The notes under the pieces were generated by a model. The model saw nothing but the letters and a program-made list of their open reading frames with translations, was not told the DNA's origin and did not search any database. The position numbers were made by a program, and so were the translations under genes. From Colwellia sp. 39_35_sub15_T18 (GTDB lineage Bacteria > Pseudomonadota > Gammaproteobacteria > Enterobacterales > Alteromonadaceae), in NCBI GenBank assembly GCA_002162675.1, contig MAAE01000007.1, positions 186,001 through 250,000 of the forward strand: DNA of 64,000 nucleotides, given 5' to 3'. Shown here piece by piece: positions 37,179 to 49,600 of this stretch. Position 1 is the first letter of the stretch. The number at the start of each line of letters is the position of its first letter.

Positions 37179-37598
37179 ATGATTACTTTAGAACATGTAA
37201 ATATAGTAGTGAGTGATATTGAACAAACCTTAACTTTTTACCAAGCCGCTTTCCCCCATTGGGCAGTCCGTGGCGGTGGTGTCAGTGAATGGTATGGTAA
37301 ACCTCGTAATTGGGTACACTTTGGCGATGACTACCAATACCTTGCCTTTAATGATAATGGTATTGGTAAAAATCGCGACTTAACCGGTCATCAAATAGGC
37401 CTTGCCCATTTTGCTTTTGTCACTAGCGATATAAAAGGCGTTATAGATCGTTTAGCACAAGCTGGTTTTGCAATCGCTAAAGATGGTGTTGATGATGATT
37501 ATCTTAAAAATGTTTATTTTATTGATCCCAATGGTTATGAAGTTGAATTTGTGCAATATCACACTGATTTACCTACCCTGAGAAATAGATATGAATAG
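37179..37598 (+). CDS. VOC (glyoxalase/dioxygenase fold) family protein
   Basis: 139 residues, one full VOC domain: MITLEHVNIVVSDIEQTLTFY at the start, IGLAHFAFVTSDI in the middle and VYFIDPNGYEVEFVQY at the end. Likely metal ligands are His6, His84-region and the Glu of EVEFVQ. Members include glyoxalases, dioxygenases and resistance proteins; the substrate is unknown. It is second after the FMN reductase, under the SufR-like regulator. Confidence 0.85.
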   Translation: MITLEHVNIVVSDIEQTLTFYQAAFPHWAVRGGGVSEWYGKPRNWVHFGDDYQYLAFNDNGIGKNRDLTGHQIGLAHFAFVTSDIKGVIDRLAQAGFAIAKDGVDDDYLKNVYFIDPNGYEVEFVQYHTDLPTLRNRYE

Positions 37599-37812
37599 CA
37601 TACTTGCGGGTATTTAATTCAATCATTATGCATATCCATTTAGCTTTTCTGTTTGATTTTTATACTAAACTGTCACTTTTAAATAATCACTTTAAAGCTA
37701 AGCTTATTAAAATCAGCTGATAGTAACGATACAAAATGTTACATTATATTTGAGGGATATTTTTTAAGGGATATTCAGTGAGTGAAAAGATAGATATCTA
37801 AAGAGGATTTAT

Positions 37813-39375
37813 ATGCAATTAAACAGTCCAGCTAAAGAACAATTTTTTGACGAATCGGAAATTTTGCTTTCAATTACAGATTTAGACAGCCGCATAAAAT
37901 ATGCTAACCCAGAGTTTTGTAAAATTGCTGGTTACTCCAACGAAGAACTAAAAGATCAACCCCACAATATTGTCAGACACCCCGATATGCCAAAAGCCGC
38001 GTTTAAAGATTTATGGTCTTTTGTGCAACAAGGTAAATCATGGATGGGGCCGGTAAAAAACAGAAGTAAAAATGGTGATTATTACTGGGTAAACGCTTAT
38101 GTCACGCCAATTAAAGACAAATCAGGTAAAAATATAGAATATCAATCGGCACGAACCAAGTTAGCACCACAGGTTCAACAGCGTGCCGAAACTTTATATG
38201 CAAAATTAAATAAAGGTGAAACACCGACAAAATTAAAATATCAAACTGACCAAACTCTTTGGTTTCAAGCGGTTTTATTCTTATTTACTTTAGCAAGCCT
38301 AGCCTTAACGGTTACCACGGAATTAAGTTTATGGCTAACACTTCCTTTCCTCGCTATTGGCGTAACTGCTTCTATGTTGTCGCTAAGATGGCGAAAAAAA
38401 TATCTTCGCGTTTTAAAAGATGCTAAAGACGTTTTTACTAACCCCTTGATGAGCTATATTTATTCTGGTGATAATGATGCTATCGGTACCGTTGAATTAG
38501 CTTTAGCAATGCGTAAAGCAGAAATTAATGCCGTTGTTGGCCGAGTGACCGACGTATCTATTCATGTCAGTGAAAATGCCGCCACCGCCTCAGAACAAAG
38601 TAACCAAGTATCGCAAAAGTTAAATGCACAAAGAAATGAGTCTGAGCAAGTTGCCACCGCTATCAACCAAATGTCTGCTTCCGTGCAAGATTTAGCAAGA
38701 ACGGTAACCGATACCGCTCAATCGGCGGAGCAAGGGAAAAATATAACCGAAGCAGGTCAACAAACGATCACCAACTCTGTTAATGCCATCAATGATTTAT
38801 CTATTCAGTTAGCTGAAGTCGATAATGTGATCACTAAGTTATCAGACGGCAGTAAATCTATAAATACGGTTTTATCAGAAATTAGCAGCATTGCCGATCA
38901 AACCAATTTACTGGCGTTAAATGCCGCTATTGAAGCAGCAAGAGCAGGCGAGCAAGGACGAGGCTTTGCTGTTGTCGCTGAAGAAGTTAGAGCGCTTGCC
39001 ATGAGAACTCAACAATCTACCGAAGAAATCAGAAATTTACTTAACCAATTACAAACAGACTCAGATAATGCCGTAAACGCGATGAATAAAGGTAACAAGT
39101 TGTCAGCCAATTGTGTATCACTCTCAAACGAGGCCGGCGAAGCACTTAACAATATTCACAATGAAGTTTCTTCCATCTCAAATGCGACAGCCCAAATAGC
39201 AACCGCTATTGAGGAGCAATCTGTTGTTACAGAGCAAGTGAGTGAAAATATTGTTCGCATCAATGAAATTACTATTTCATGTGAAGAAAGTAGTAAGGAA
39301 GCGAGCTTACTATCAGCAGAATTACTCGATAAGCTATCCGATCAAGGAACATTAGTGGCACAATTTAGAAGTTAA
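37813..39375 (+). CDS. PAS-containing Aer-like methyl-accepting chemotaxis protein
   Basis: 520 residues, the length and layout of Aer. The N-terminal PAS domain (about 15-130: [33 protein letters not shown]) would bind FAD in Aer. A membrane hairpin (about 155-190) has no large periplasmic domain. The cytoplasmic coiled coil has the conserved signalling tip ([33 protein letters not shown]). It should report redox or energy state to CheA. Cofactor use is inferred from family. Confidence 0.9.
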   Translation: MQLNSPAKEQFFDESEILLSITDLDSRIKYANPEFCKIAGYSNEELKDQPHNIVRHPDMPKAAFKDLWSFVQQGKSWMGPVKNRSKNGDYYWVNAYVTPIKDKSGKNIEYQSARTKLAPQVQQRAETLYAKLNKGETPTKLKYQTDQTLWFQAVLFLFTLASLALTVTTELSLWLTLPFLAIGVTASMLSLRWRKKYLRVLKDAKDVFTNPLMSYIYSGDNDAIGTVELALAMRKAEINAVVGRVTDVSIHVSENAATASEQSNQVSQKLNAQRNESEQVATAINQMSASVQDLARTVTDTAQSAEQGKNITEAGQQTITNSVNAINDLSIQLAEVDNVITKLSDGSKSINTVLSEISSIADQTNLLALNAAIEAARAGEQGRGFAVVAEEVRALAMRTQQSTEEIRNLLNQLQTDSDNAVNAMNKGNKLSANCVSLSNEAGEALNNIHNEVSSISNATAQIATAIEEQSVVTEQVSENIVRINEITISCEESSKEASLLSAELLDKLSDQGTLVAQFRS

Positions 39376-39492
39376 GTTTATGTAATATCACCGTGGCTTG
39401 CATAGACCCACACATAGGAATGAGCATGTGTAGGATAAGCTGAACCAACCTAAATTAATTGATTTATCAGATGTTAATTATCGGAGAAAATT

Positions 39493-39546
39493 ATGGGTTG
39501 TGGCTGTGGCTATGATGAGAAAAAAGAGCAAGAACAAGCAGTTTAA
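39493..39546 (+). CDS. Predicted 17-residue Cys-Gly microprotein
   Basis: ATG at 39493 follows GGAG by 7 bp and opens an 18-codon frame: MGCGCGYDEKKEQEQAV. The N-terminus is MGCGCG and the rest is highly charged. A good ribosome site and an unusual metal-binding-like motif make it worth listing, but it is far too short to be sure. It lies between the chemoreceptor and repeat copy D. Confidence 0.35.
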   Translation: MGCGCGYDEKKEQEQAV

Positions 39547-39575
39547 CGCAAGTTATACTGCTTTTTTCGTCATTG

Positions 39576-39694
39576 TACACCACCGAGTCGCTATGCTTCA
39601 CCAAGGGCTTTTCGAGCCTACCCAGAGGTTTTGCTATATTTGTATAGGCTCGGTGGTCTCTGTGGTAATAATTTTTAAACTAAACAAATACAAA
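39576..39694 (+). repeat. Dispersed palindromic repeat, copy D
   Basis: Plus-strand copy with CACCACCGAGTCGCTATGC, GGGCTTTTCGAGCCTAC, AGAGGTTTTGC, GGCTCGGTGG and CTCTGTGGTAATAATTTT, ending ACTAAACAAATACAAA. It is flanked by an imperfect 24-bp direct repeat (39545-39568 and 39698-39721, 20/24 identical); the right copy is the 3' end of hutD. Confidence 0.8.
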
Positions 39695-39705
39695 AGAAGC
39701 GTAAG

Positions 39706-40311
39706 TTACATTGCTTTTTTCAACGCTAACTGCACAATGATCATATTTTTACCCGTGATAGTAACACTCATTTTTTGCTCTTTAAGCTCATCAACTGTTG
39801 CTGAAAACTTAGCTAAACAGCCAACGGGCACCAAGCTATTTTCTGTTTGACAAGTTTCAAGCAGCATTTCATCCGACAAACTATAAGCAAAACATAAATG
39901 GTTTTTTGACAACTTAACCACCGCTTGCTGAGGCTCAATATAACAATGTATCTGAGCAGAAATTTTGTCCTTGTTAGTGATGATATTAAAATCTTTTATT
40001 GCGCCATCAGTTAACTTACCTAGGGTTTTACAGCCACCATCAAAACTGGCAATATCTAATATGTTTTCCAACACATCCGTACGTTTACCGTCATATTGCA
40101 AGCTTAAGCCATTGCCTGAGATCAGTACTAAATTACGGTGATAACCGCTAAAACCTGAAAAAGCACCATCATTGACCACGCTGGCAATACTTAAACGCCA
40201 AGTAAAATCATCTAAACTGCCCTGTTCATTAATGGCTAATTCGGTGGTTTCACCCAAGCCATTTTTCCATGGAATGGTTTTAAATTGTTTTGGCGTGGTT
40301 ACTTCAATCAT
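39706..40311 (-). CDS. HutD/Ves family protein
   Basis: 201 residues from the ATG at 40311; the frame is open to 40368 but MIEVTTPKQFKTIPWKNGLG is the family start. The bicupin HutD/Ves motifs WKNGLGETTELAI, FTWRLSIASV and DGAFSGFSGYHRNL are clear. HutD is often near histidine-degradation genes and has a poorly understood role; here no hut genes are nearby. Its 3' end abuts repeat copy D. Confidence 0.85.
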   Translation of the reverse strand: MIEVTTPKQFKTIPWKNGLGETTELAINEQGSLDDFTWRLSIASVVNDGAFSGFSGYHRNLVLISGNGLSLQYDGKRTDVLENILDIASFDGGCKTLGKLTDGAIKDFNIITNKDKISAQIHCYIEPQQAVVKLSKNHLCFAYSLSDEMLLETCQTENSLVPVGCLAKFSATVDELKEQKMSVTITGKNMIIVQLALKKAM

Positions 40312-40470
40312 AAGGCACTCTTTAAATAGACTTGCCGCTATTATCCATCCAAGAAAGCAAGGTGACAATCCTTACTTACTAACTTTTTACTTGTTAATTT
40401 TTACTTGCTAACCATATGATGCTCGCGTTAGAATCAGCTTGGTTTTGTTAACACAGTTAGCAATACAAAA

Positions 40471-40551
40471 CTTGTCGGAGTGCCAAAGGCTGAGATCGCG
40501 TAAGCGGGATCCGTATAACCTGATCAGATTAATATCTGCGTAGGAAACAAG
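40471..40551 (+). promoter_or_regulatory. TPP (THI-box) riboswitch
   Basis: Canonical THI-element parts occur in order: P1 strand CTTGT, the GGAGTGCC, the CTGAGATCGCG core, CGGGATCC, AACCTGATCAGATTAATATC, TGCGTAGGAAACAAG closing P1 (CTTGT/ACAAG). It lies 88 bp before thiC. Binding of thiamin pyrophosphate should shut off the thi operon, by terminator or by hiding the thiC ribosome site. Confidence 0.95.
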
Positions 40552-40623
40552 AAAGAGTACTAGTGCTTACCGCCTAGAAAAAGCTCTTTTTGCCATAAGC
40601 TCCGCCTGTTTTTTTAATTTTAA

Positions 40624-42612
<1,989 letters not shown>

Positions 42613-42624
42613 GTACTTCGTTGC

Positions 42625-43830
42625 ATGAGTATTGCCCGCATGAATATTGCTATTGTTGGTGCCGGCTTAATGGGACGTTTAGTCGCATTAAGCCTGCATA
42701 GGCAAAATTATCAAGTCACTCTGTTTGATAAAGATAATAAATTAGCCCATAACAGCGCTGCTTACGCGGCGGCTGGACTACTGACTCCCCTCGGCGAGTC
42801 GTTGCACTGTCAGCCAAATATTGTTGCCATGGGGTTTGAGTCGCTTAAATTATGGCCAGATATATTAGCAAATTTACATGAACACACCTTTTTTCAGCAA
42901 ACGGGGGCAATTATGGTTAGCCATGAGCAAGACAAAGGTGATTACCAACGTTTCGCCCGTCATCTGCAAACTCATTATGCTGAGCATGCCTGTCAACCGT
43001 TAGATAGAGCAAAATTAACTGAGCTTGAACCAGAATTAGGCCGTAGTTTTAATCAAGGGCTGTATTTGCCACAAGAAGGTCAGCTGGGCAATCGTCGTTT
43101 ATTGGTGGCGCTACGTAAACAACTTGAGCAAGAAAGCTATCAAGGGCAAATAGTGCACTGGCAAAGTGAATGCTTAGTGACCGAAATAGCACAAAGCGAA
43201 GCAAGTAGTCTAGTCACGTATCAACAAAACGGTGCACAGCAAAAACAAAGCTTTGATTTAGTGATTGATTGTCGCGGTACGGGCGCATCTGCTCAACAAA
43301 GTCATAAAGCTTGCGCGCCCTTACCTGATTTACGCTCGGTGCGCGGTGAGCTATTTCAGCTATTCGCCCCCGATGTACATTTAAGCCGCCCTATTCGGTT
43401 AATGCACCCAAGGTATCAGCTTTATATTGCCCCCAAACAAAAAGGTTTTTATGTGGTTGGTGCTACTGAAATAGAAAGTGATGACGAGTCACCGATGACG
43501 GTGCGCTCAGCCATGGAATTACTTAGCGCGGCTTACAGTGTTCACCCCGGATTTGCCGAGGCTAACATTCGCCAACATGTTAGTCAGCTTCGTCCCGCTT
43601 TTAGTGATAATCAACCCAAAATAACGCTGCAAGACACCCTTATTCAAGTTAACGGCTTATTCCGTCATGGTTTTTTAATTGCCCCTGTAGTGTTGGCACA
43701 AGTACAACAGCTCGTTGCCAACATCAAAAATAGCACCATTAATAACAGCAACAGCCAAAATTTACCTTATAACAGCTTGTTACCCGTAAGCTATTTACCG
43801 AAAAAGGGACTACATGAATATTCACATTAA
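42625..43830 (+). CDS. thiO: Glycine oxidase
   Basis: 401-residue FAD enzyme of the DAAO family. The Rossmann motif is IAIVGAGLMGRLVALSL near the N-terminus, with C-terminal sequence QVNGLFRHGFLIAPVV that binds the flavin and substrate. It makes dehydroglycine for the thiazole, replacing oxygen-sensitive ThiH. ATGs at 42625 and 42640 are both possible; the second begins nearer the Rossmann motif. Its end overlaps thiS by 17 bp. Confidence 0.9.
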   Translation: MSIARMNIAIVGAGLMGRLVALSLHRQNYQVTLFDKDNKLAHNSAAYAAAGLLTPLGESLHCQPNIVAMGFESLKLWPDILANLHEHTFFQQTGAIMVSHEQDKGDYQRFARHLQTHYAEHACQPLDRAKLTELEPELGRSFNQGLYLPQEGQLGNRRLLVALRKQLEQESYQGQIVHWQSECLVTEIAQSEASSLVTYQQNGAQQKQSFDLVIDCRGTGASAQQSHKACAPLPDLRSVRGELFQLFAPDVHLSRPIRLMHPRYQLYIAPKQKGFYVVGATEIESDDESPMTVRSAMELLSAAYSVHPGFAEANIRQHVSQLRPAFSDNQPKITLQDTLIQVNGLFRHGFLIAPVVLAQVQQLVANIKNSTINNSNSQNLPYNSLLPVSYLPKKGLHEYSH

Positions 43831-44026
43831 TGGTCAAGCCTATAAACTTACCCACGAAAACCCTGTTAGCGTGACTGCAGCATTGGCTTTATATTTTACC
43901 GAGCCACAACAAAGCACTTTTGCCGTCGCATTAAATAGCGATTTTATTGGCAAAGACGATTATGATCAGACCATGCTAAAACATGGCGATAGTTTAGATG
44001 TACTGCAACCCATTCAAGGAGGTTAA
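43814..44026 (+). CDS. thiS: Sulfur carrier protein
   Basis: 70 residues, ubiquitin-like fold ending in the required QGG tail (DVLQPIQGG), which is made into a thiocarboxylate. It gives sulfur to ThiG for thiazole formation. It overlaps thiO and lies 5 bp before thiG. No thiF (adenylating enzyme) is in the cluster, so ThiF must come from elsewhere. Confidence 0.92.
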   Translation: MNIHINGQAYKLTHENPVSVTAALALYFTEPQQSTFAVALNSDFIGKDDYDQTMLKHGDSLDVLQPIQGG

Positions 44027-44031
44027 TCATT

Positions 44032-44829
44032 ATGTCACTGAGTATTTATGGACAACGCCTTGATAGCCGCTTATTAATTGGTAGCGCCCTTTATCCTTCA
44101 CCGGCAATAATGAAGCAAGCTATTTTAGCCAGTGGCTCTCAGGTAGTAACTCTCTCATTAAAAAGACAGAACCCAAACGAGCAATCGGGTCAACAAATTT
44201 GGCGTTACCTACAAGAAATCATTACCGAAGTTGATGGTCAGTTATTACCTAATACTGCCGGTTGCAAAACCGCAAAAGAGGCGGTAACGCTAGCCAAAAT
44301 GAGTCGAGAGATCTTTCAAACTGACTGGCTAAAATTAGAGGTCATTGGCGACGATTACAATTTACAGCCGGATCCTATTGAATTATTAATTGCCGCAGAG
44401 CAGCTAATTAAAGACGGCTTTAAAGTATTGCCTTACTGCACAGACGACTTAGTACTGTGTCAGCGCTTATATGATTTAGGCTGCGAAGTGATCATGCCAT
44501 GGGCATCGCCAATTGGCACAGGAAAAGGACTTATGAATCCTTACAATTTAGCAACCATACGGTTACGCTTGCCCCATGCCACGCTTATTTTAGATGCTGG
44601 CATCGGCAAGCCTTCAGATGCCTGTTTAGCGCTGGAAATGGGTTACGACGGCGTATTGTTAAACTCGGCGATTGCCTTAGCAGACAACCCGGTATTAATG
44701 GCAAAAGCCTTTGGGCAAGCACTGCAAGCAGGTGAGCAAGGTTATGTTGCTGGCATTATGGCGCAAAGACAAACGGCTCACCCCAGTACGCCAACCTTAG
44801 ACACGCCCTTCTGGCACCAAAACAACTGA
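44032..44829 (+). CDS. thiG: Thiazole synthase
   Basis: 265 residues, TIM barrel. It condenses deoxyxylulose phosphate, dehydroglycine and ThiS sulfur to the thiazole phosphate. The Schiff-base lysine region [16 protein letters not shown] and the phosphate loops [12 protein letters not shown] and [18 protein letters not shown] are as in the family. It is last in the tight thiC-O-S-G block; thiDE follows after repeat copy E. Confidence 0.93.
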   Translation: MSLSIYGQRLDSRLLIGSALYPSPAIMKQAILASGSQVVTLSLKRQNPNEQSGQQIWRYLQEIITEVDGQLLPNTAGCKTAKEAVTLAKMSREIFQTDWLKLEVIGDDYNLQPDPIELLIAAEQLIKDGFKVLPYCTDDLVLCQRLYDLGCEVIMPWASPIGTGKGLMNPYNLATIRLRLPHATLILDAGIGKPSDACLALEMGYDGVLLNSAIALADNPVLMAKAFGQALQAGEQGYVAGIMAQRQTAHPSTPTLDTPFWHQNN

Positions 44830-44853
44830 TCAAGGCTTAAAATAAAATAACTT

Positions 44854-44970
44854 TTCACCACCGAGTCGCGATGCTTCACAGAGGGCTCTTCGAGCCTACA
44901 CAGAAGTTTTATTATCTTTGGGTAGTCTCGGTGTTCTCTGTGATGATACTTTTAAAGCTAAATAAATACT
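44854..44970 (+). repeat. Dispersed palindromic repeat, copy E
   Basis: Plus-strand copy in the thiG-thiDE gap: TTCACCACCGAGTCGCGATG, GAGGGCTCTTCGAGCC, AGTCTCGGTG, CTCTGTGATGATACTTTT, ending AGCTAAATAAATACTAAA. Being inside an otherwise continuous thi operon, it could reduce or uncouple thiDE transcription. Confidence 0.8.
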
Positions 44971-45014
44971 AAATGATTAGCAATCAACTTAAGAAAAATA
45001 AGAAGAATAGTTAA

Positions 45015-46646
45015 ATGAGTAAAACGATGACCAACCCAAAGCCGATAATTTGGACTATTTCTGGCAGCGATTGCTCTGGCGGTGCTGGTATTGCCGCTGA
45101 TATAAAAACAGGCCATGGCTTAGGCGTAGAAGTTTGCCACTTAATCACCGCCAATACCGTACAAAATTCACATCAGTTAATGGCAGTTAACCCTGTCGGT
45201 GTTGATATTTTACAACAGCAAGTTGCAGTGCTTACTGTAGATAAGCCGCCTGCCGTCATTAAAATTGGCTTACTAGCAACGTTAGCGCAAGTTACGTGGT
45301 TAACATCCAAATTAGCGCAGCTAAAACAACAACTACCTAAGTTAATTGTTGTTTATGATCCTGTTGGTCAGGCCAGTGTTGGCGGCAGCTTTAATGGCTT
45401 TTCGTTAAACGATTTAACGCCGTTATTGCAACAGATTGATGTCATCACCCCCAATTTAATGGAAGCGAACACCCTAGTTGATGCTGCTTTGCAAACGCAA
45501 GATAAGCAACTTAAGCCAATTAGCGCGGAGTTACTGGCTAAAAATATTTATCAAAACTTTGCCATTAATAGCATTATTATTAAAGGCGGTCACAGTAACG
45601 ATAGCGAGCAATGCGTTGATTTTTGTTACCACCAACTCAATCAACTTAAGCAAGATAATCAAGAGAAAACGCACCACCTTGCTTGTTATCAACTACGCTC
45701 ACCACGTATAAAAACCCATTATAGTCACGGTGGTGGCTGTTGTTTTGCCAGTGCAATATCCGCATTTTTAGCCCAAGGCTATTTAGTGCGCGATGCTTTC
45801 ACCCTAGCCAAGGCTTTCATCAATCAAGGCTTAGCCGCAACATCGTCACTTAGCTCAGCGCAACAACATAATTATTACGGGGCATTTGAGCCGTTAACTT
45901 GGCCAAGTGAAGCGCAATATTTTCCCACCATAGTGAGTAATAATGACGAAGACAGCCAACAACTGGCCGCGTTTCCTTCTTTAGAACTTAAAAAGGAAAA
46001 ACTAGGACTTTACCCTGTAGTTAGCTCACTGTATTGGTTACAGCGTTTATTGCCATTGGGTTTGAATATTATTCAACTGCGGGTGAAAAATTTACCGCTA
46101 GCTGAGTTAGAGCACACCATTAAAGAGACAATTGAACTCGCTAAAAACTATAGTTGCCGCTTATTTATTAATGATTATTGGCAACTCGCCATTAAACATG
46201 GTGCTTATGGTGTTCATATTGGTCAAGAAGACTTAGCCGAGGCCGATTTAGCCAAAATTCAACAAGCAGGTTTACGCTTAGGCATTAGCACTCATGGTTG
46301 TTATGAATTTTTACTGGCTCAACAATTACAGCCCTCTTATTTGGCCGTAGGAGCCATTTTCCCCACTAAAACCAAAGATATGACCGGGCAGATTCAAGGC
46401 ATTGAAAACTTACGACAACTGCTCGCGTTACGGTCAAAAAGTCGCACGCCACAATTAAGTACTCATGATGATGACGCTTATATTCCCGTGGTAGCTATTG
46501 GCGGCATTAGCCTAGCACGGGCATCACAAGTGTTGGCAACAGCCGTTGATAGTATTGCTGTGGTAACCGCCATTACTGAAGCTACGCAGCCTGAGCTGGC
46601 GGTTGAAAAGTTCAAGCAACTGATTAGCTTGTCTTATAGCAAATGA
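45015..46646 (+). CDS. thiDE: Bifunctional HMP/HMP-P kinase and thiamin-phosphate synthase
   Basis: 543 residues, a fusion. The N-terminal ThiD domain (about 10-290) starts with WTISGSDCSGGAGIAADIKT and has the ribokinase-fold anion hole near HGGGCCFASAISAF. The C-terminal ThiE TIM barrel (about 330-540) has NIIQLRVKNLP, FINDYWQLAIKHGAYGVHIGQEDL, and PVVAIGGI. It makes HMP-PP and joins it to the thiazole. It is the downstream end of the thi gene series. Confidence 0.92.
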   Translation: MSKTMTNPKPIIWTISGSDCSGGAGIAADIKTGHGLGVEVCHLITANTVQNSHQLMAVNPVGVDILQQQVAVLTVDKPPAVIKIGLLATLAQVTWLTSKLAQLKQQLPKLIVVYDPVGQASVGGSFNGFSLNDLTPLLQQIDVITPNLMEANTLVDAALQTQDKQLKPISAELLAKNIYQNFAINSIIIKGGHSNDSEQCVDFCYHQLNQLKQDNQEKTHHLACYQLRSPRIKTHYSHGGGCCFASAISAFLAQGYLVRDAFTLAKAFINQGLAATSSLSSAQQHNYYGAFEPLTWPSEAQYFPTIVSNNDEDSQQLAAFPSLELKKEKLGLYPVVSSLYWLQRLLPLGLNIIQLRVKNLPLAELEHTIKETIELAKNYSCRLFINDYWQLAIKHGAYGVHIGQEDLAEADLAKIQQAGLRLGISTHGCYEFLLAQQLQPSYLAVGAIFPTKTKDMTGQIQGIENLRQLLALRSKSRTPQLSTHDDDAYIPVVAIGGISLARASQVLATAVDSIAVVTAITEATQPELAVEKFKQLISLSYSK

Positions 46647-46664
46647 ATTAAGATACGATGCCGC

Positions 46665-49600
46665 TTACTGGCCGATAGCAATTTTAGCTTGCCATTCAAG
46701 CCAGTCACTATCAACATCTTGATGCAACACAAAGCTCGTCACCCTTTCTTGCTTGTCAGACTCTGTAAGCTCAGGCGTGGCAAAGGCAATACCGCCAGCA
46801 ATCAGGGTTTCGATTGACTCAGAGTCAATATTCACCCCGGAGAAAATACTGGCTTCAATATTAATACCACTGGTATTCCAAAACTTACTACCGCTATTGA
46901 CAAGTGGAGCGTAGCGTTTGGCAATATTAATAAAAATATCAACCTTATCGGCATTAGCCGAGAGATCAATGCCAATCACTTCACCCACTTTGACCTGCCG
47001 ATACAGCACAGGATTCCCCGCACGCACCGAGCCTAGACGCAGAGCAGTTAATTTAACATTTAAACCAAAGGGGCGTTGCTTAACTGTGGGTGGTAGTTCA
47101 AGCGCCTCAAATACGGTTTGTTGTTCCCCTTCTCTGGTACTAGGCAATGTACTCGGCAATAAGCCAATGAAGGCGCCTTCAAGTAGCGAAGCAACATTTT
47201 TTGAACCTACCAAGCCAAACTCGGGCTCTATTATCCAAAATTTAACCCCTTGCTTGGCGTATTTTGCCCCTAGATCATTTAACAACACTAAGGCGGTAAC
47301 GCCTATTTCATTATCATTAAAAATTAATCTGGTCACCGTGCCCAACTCTTGCTCTTGATAGACAACTTTAGTGTTTACTTTCAAACCCGCATAACCATTA
47401 AAGTGAATACTAATCGCTAAGCCGGCATTTTCTGCATGCTCAAAATGCTCAAACAAGATAAAACTGTCTAGCTCTTTAACTTTTGCTGGTGAGTGCTTAA
47501 CAGTACTCGGGTTATAAAAACTAATGCCACCCCGTAAAATGGCATCTAAAGATTCAGTTTTAACAACAAAATCACCTAAACCGCCACTCAGCATGACACC
47601 ACTGGCATTATAAAAACGCGTATCTGCTTTGATTAACGATTTATGTTGATCATCAATAGTGATATTAATACGGACTTTATCGGCCGCTTTATCTAAGGCA
47701 ACATTATCCACTTGCCCTACAACAACGCCTCGATAACTGACGCTGCTACCGGCACTAGCCACATTGGCACTATCGGTAAGCAAGCTTAATTGCAAACCCG
47801 CAGCACTGGCGTGCTTAGCAGGTGGCGTGGTTAATAAAACAAAATCAGTTTTGACGACTTTATTTTCTTTATTAAGATTAAAGGTAATGTAAGAGCCTCC
47901 TAATAAGGCATCGGTGTCAGTCGCTCCAGATAAACTTAAGTTAGGTTTGGCTAGCCAAAATTGAGTACCCGCTCGTAATATTGATTTATACTCAGGTAAC
48001 AAACCAAGGTAGAGCTTACTTTTGTCCCCTTGCACTTCAATGTTATGAATAGCACCAATTTCTTCTCCGCGGTGTAACACGCGAGTGTTAGTATTAATTT
48101 GCTCACTTGCTGCAATAACTAGGGTGAAATTAGTCCGTTGCCTGGCTAACTTTTGGTTAGCATATAAATTGAACCTATCGCCATTAGTGACCACATTACT
48201 TATATCATTAGTTGCATCGTTAGCTGATGCCTCAGTATCAAGATTAACAAACGAAATCCCCCCCGTTAATATACTTTGTAGCGATTGCGCTTCAATATTA
48301 ACCCCCTGAAGATTAGCCTTTATTTTCAGCCCTGAATTATTATAAAAATGACTTGTGGCGGCCACATAATGTTGAAATTCATCTTGAATATGAATATGAA
48401 TTAAATGTTGCTCGGCGCCAACCGTTTCAACCGCTTGTACATTACCAACCACTTGCTGCTTAAAATAAATATGACTGCCCACTCGCAATGAATGTCGATC
48501 ATTGCTTTCTATAATGAGATGTAAACCCGGCTCAGTGTAGCGGTATGGCGGCTTAGTATTAAAAACAGCAAATTTGTTAGTTGGCGTACCTTGCAACGAA
48601 GGGCGCATGCTGATGTAAGTACCCGTTAACAATGTTTTGGCATTCGAGACGCCAGTAAGGTCTATGTGTGGCGAAACCACATAAAACTGCGATTGCTCTG
48701 TTAAGTAAGGCACCACGCGCGGATTAACTCTTGCCTTAGCGGTAATTTGTCGCGTTTTAGGATCTATTTTACTAAAAGAGCTGATGGTACCTATGGTTAA
48801 GCCTTGATACAAAATGGCTGCATTGTGATCAATGCCTGAATGCCAGTCTAAGGTGAGCTCTACTTCATGACCCATTTCTGCTGCTTGAAAGTCAGCATGC
48901 AAAGCATAGCTGGCACCATTTTTAGCGGCGGCTAATTTTTCTTGGTAGCTTAGCGTATCAACAGCAATACCACCGCCAATAATAGAAGCTAAAGAGTCAG
49001 TATTAATTTTTACTCCGCCAGAGATAGAGGCGGTAACTTGCACGCCACTAGTATTCCAAAAAAGAGAGTTTTCTTTTATTAAATGTGCATATTCTTGCTC
49101 GATAAAAATATTAATATTGATGGCTTGGTTTGCTTCAACATAATGATAGCCCGTGACATGACCGATGGGGATCTGTTTAAAAGTAATGGGAGAGTTTTCA
49201 CTGACCGAGCCGAGCACCTTAGTTTGTAAAATAAGGTGCAAGCCGGGTGTACTCATATCAAGTTGTGGTGCTTCATTTAAGGCGACAAAATGATCTTGGC
49301 TATCAGCGTCATCATTCGTATCTGGAATGATATTAATATAACTGCCTGACAATAACGTATCTAAGCCGGAAACGCCTTGTAAAGAAATGTCAGCACTCAC
49401 TAACCAAAATTGGGTGTTATCAGTCAAATAATCAGCGAAAGATTGAGACATTTCAACTTCTGCAATCACTGACTGTAAATCGTCAGAGGGTACAACCCTA
49501 CTCACCATGCCCGTGACCAGACCTTTATAGCGTACTTCAGTTTTTTTCGGGACTATGCCAGCACCATTATCAAACTCAATGGTAATAAATGTGCCTTGTT

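Noticed and set aside
37693-37724. Possible FliA (sigma-28) promoter before the Aer-like gene
   Set aside because: TAAG and GCTGATAG are present but separated by 13 rather than 15 bp from the start of the -35 tetramer, and only 6 of 8 bases of the -10 match.
39500-39850. 116-codon plus-strand frame across repeat copy D
   Set aside because: It runs through the palindromic repeat and antisense over hutD, so it is a chance opening. The overlapping 17-codon frame in another phase has the better ribosome site.
46918-47358. 146-codon plus-strand frame inside letB
   Set aside because: Antisense of MCE domains 7-8; no start signal; no family.
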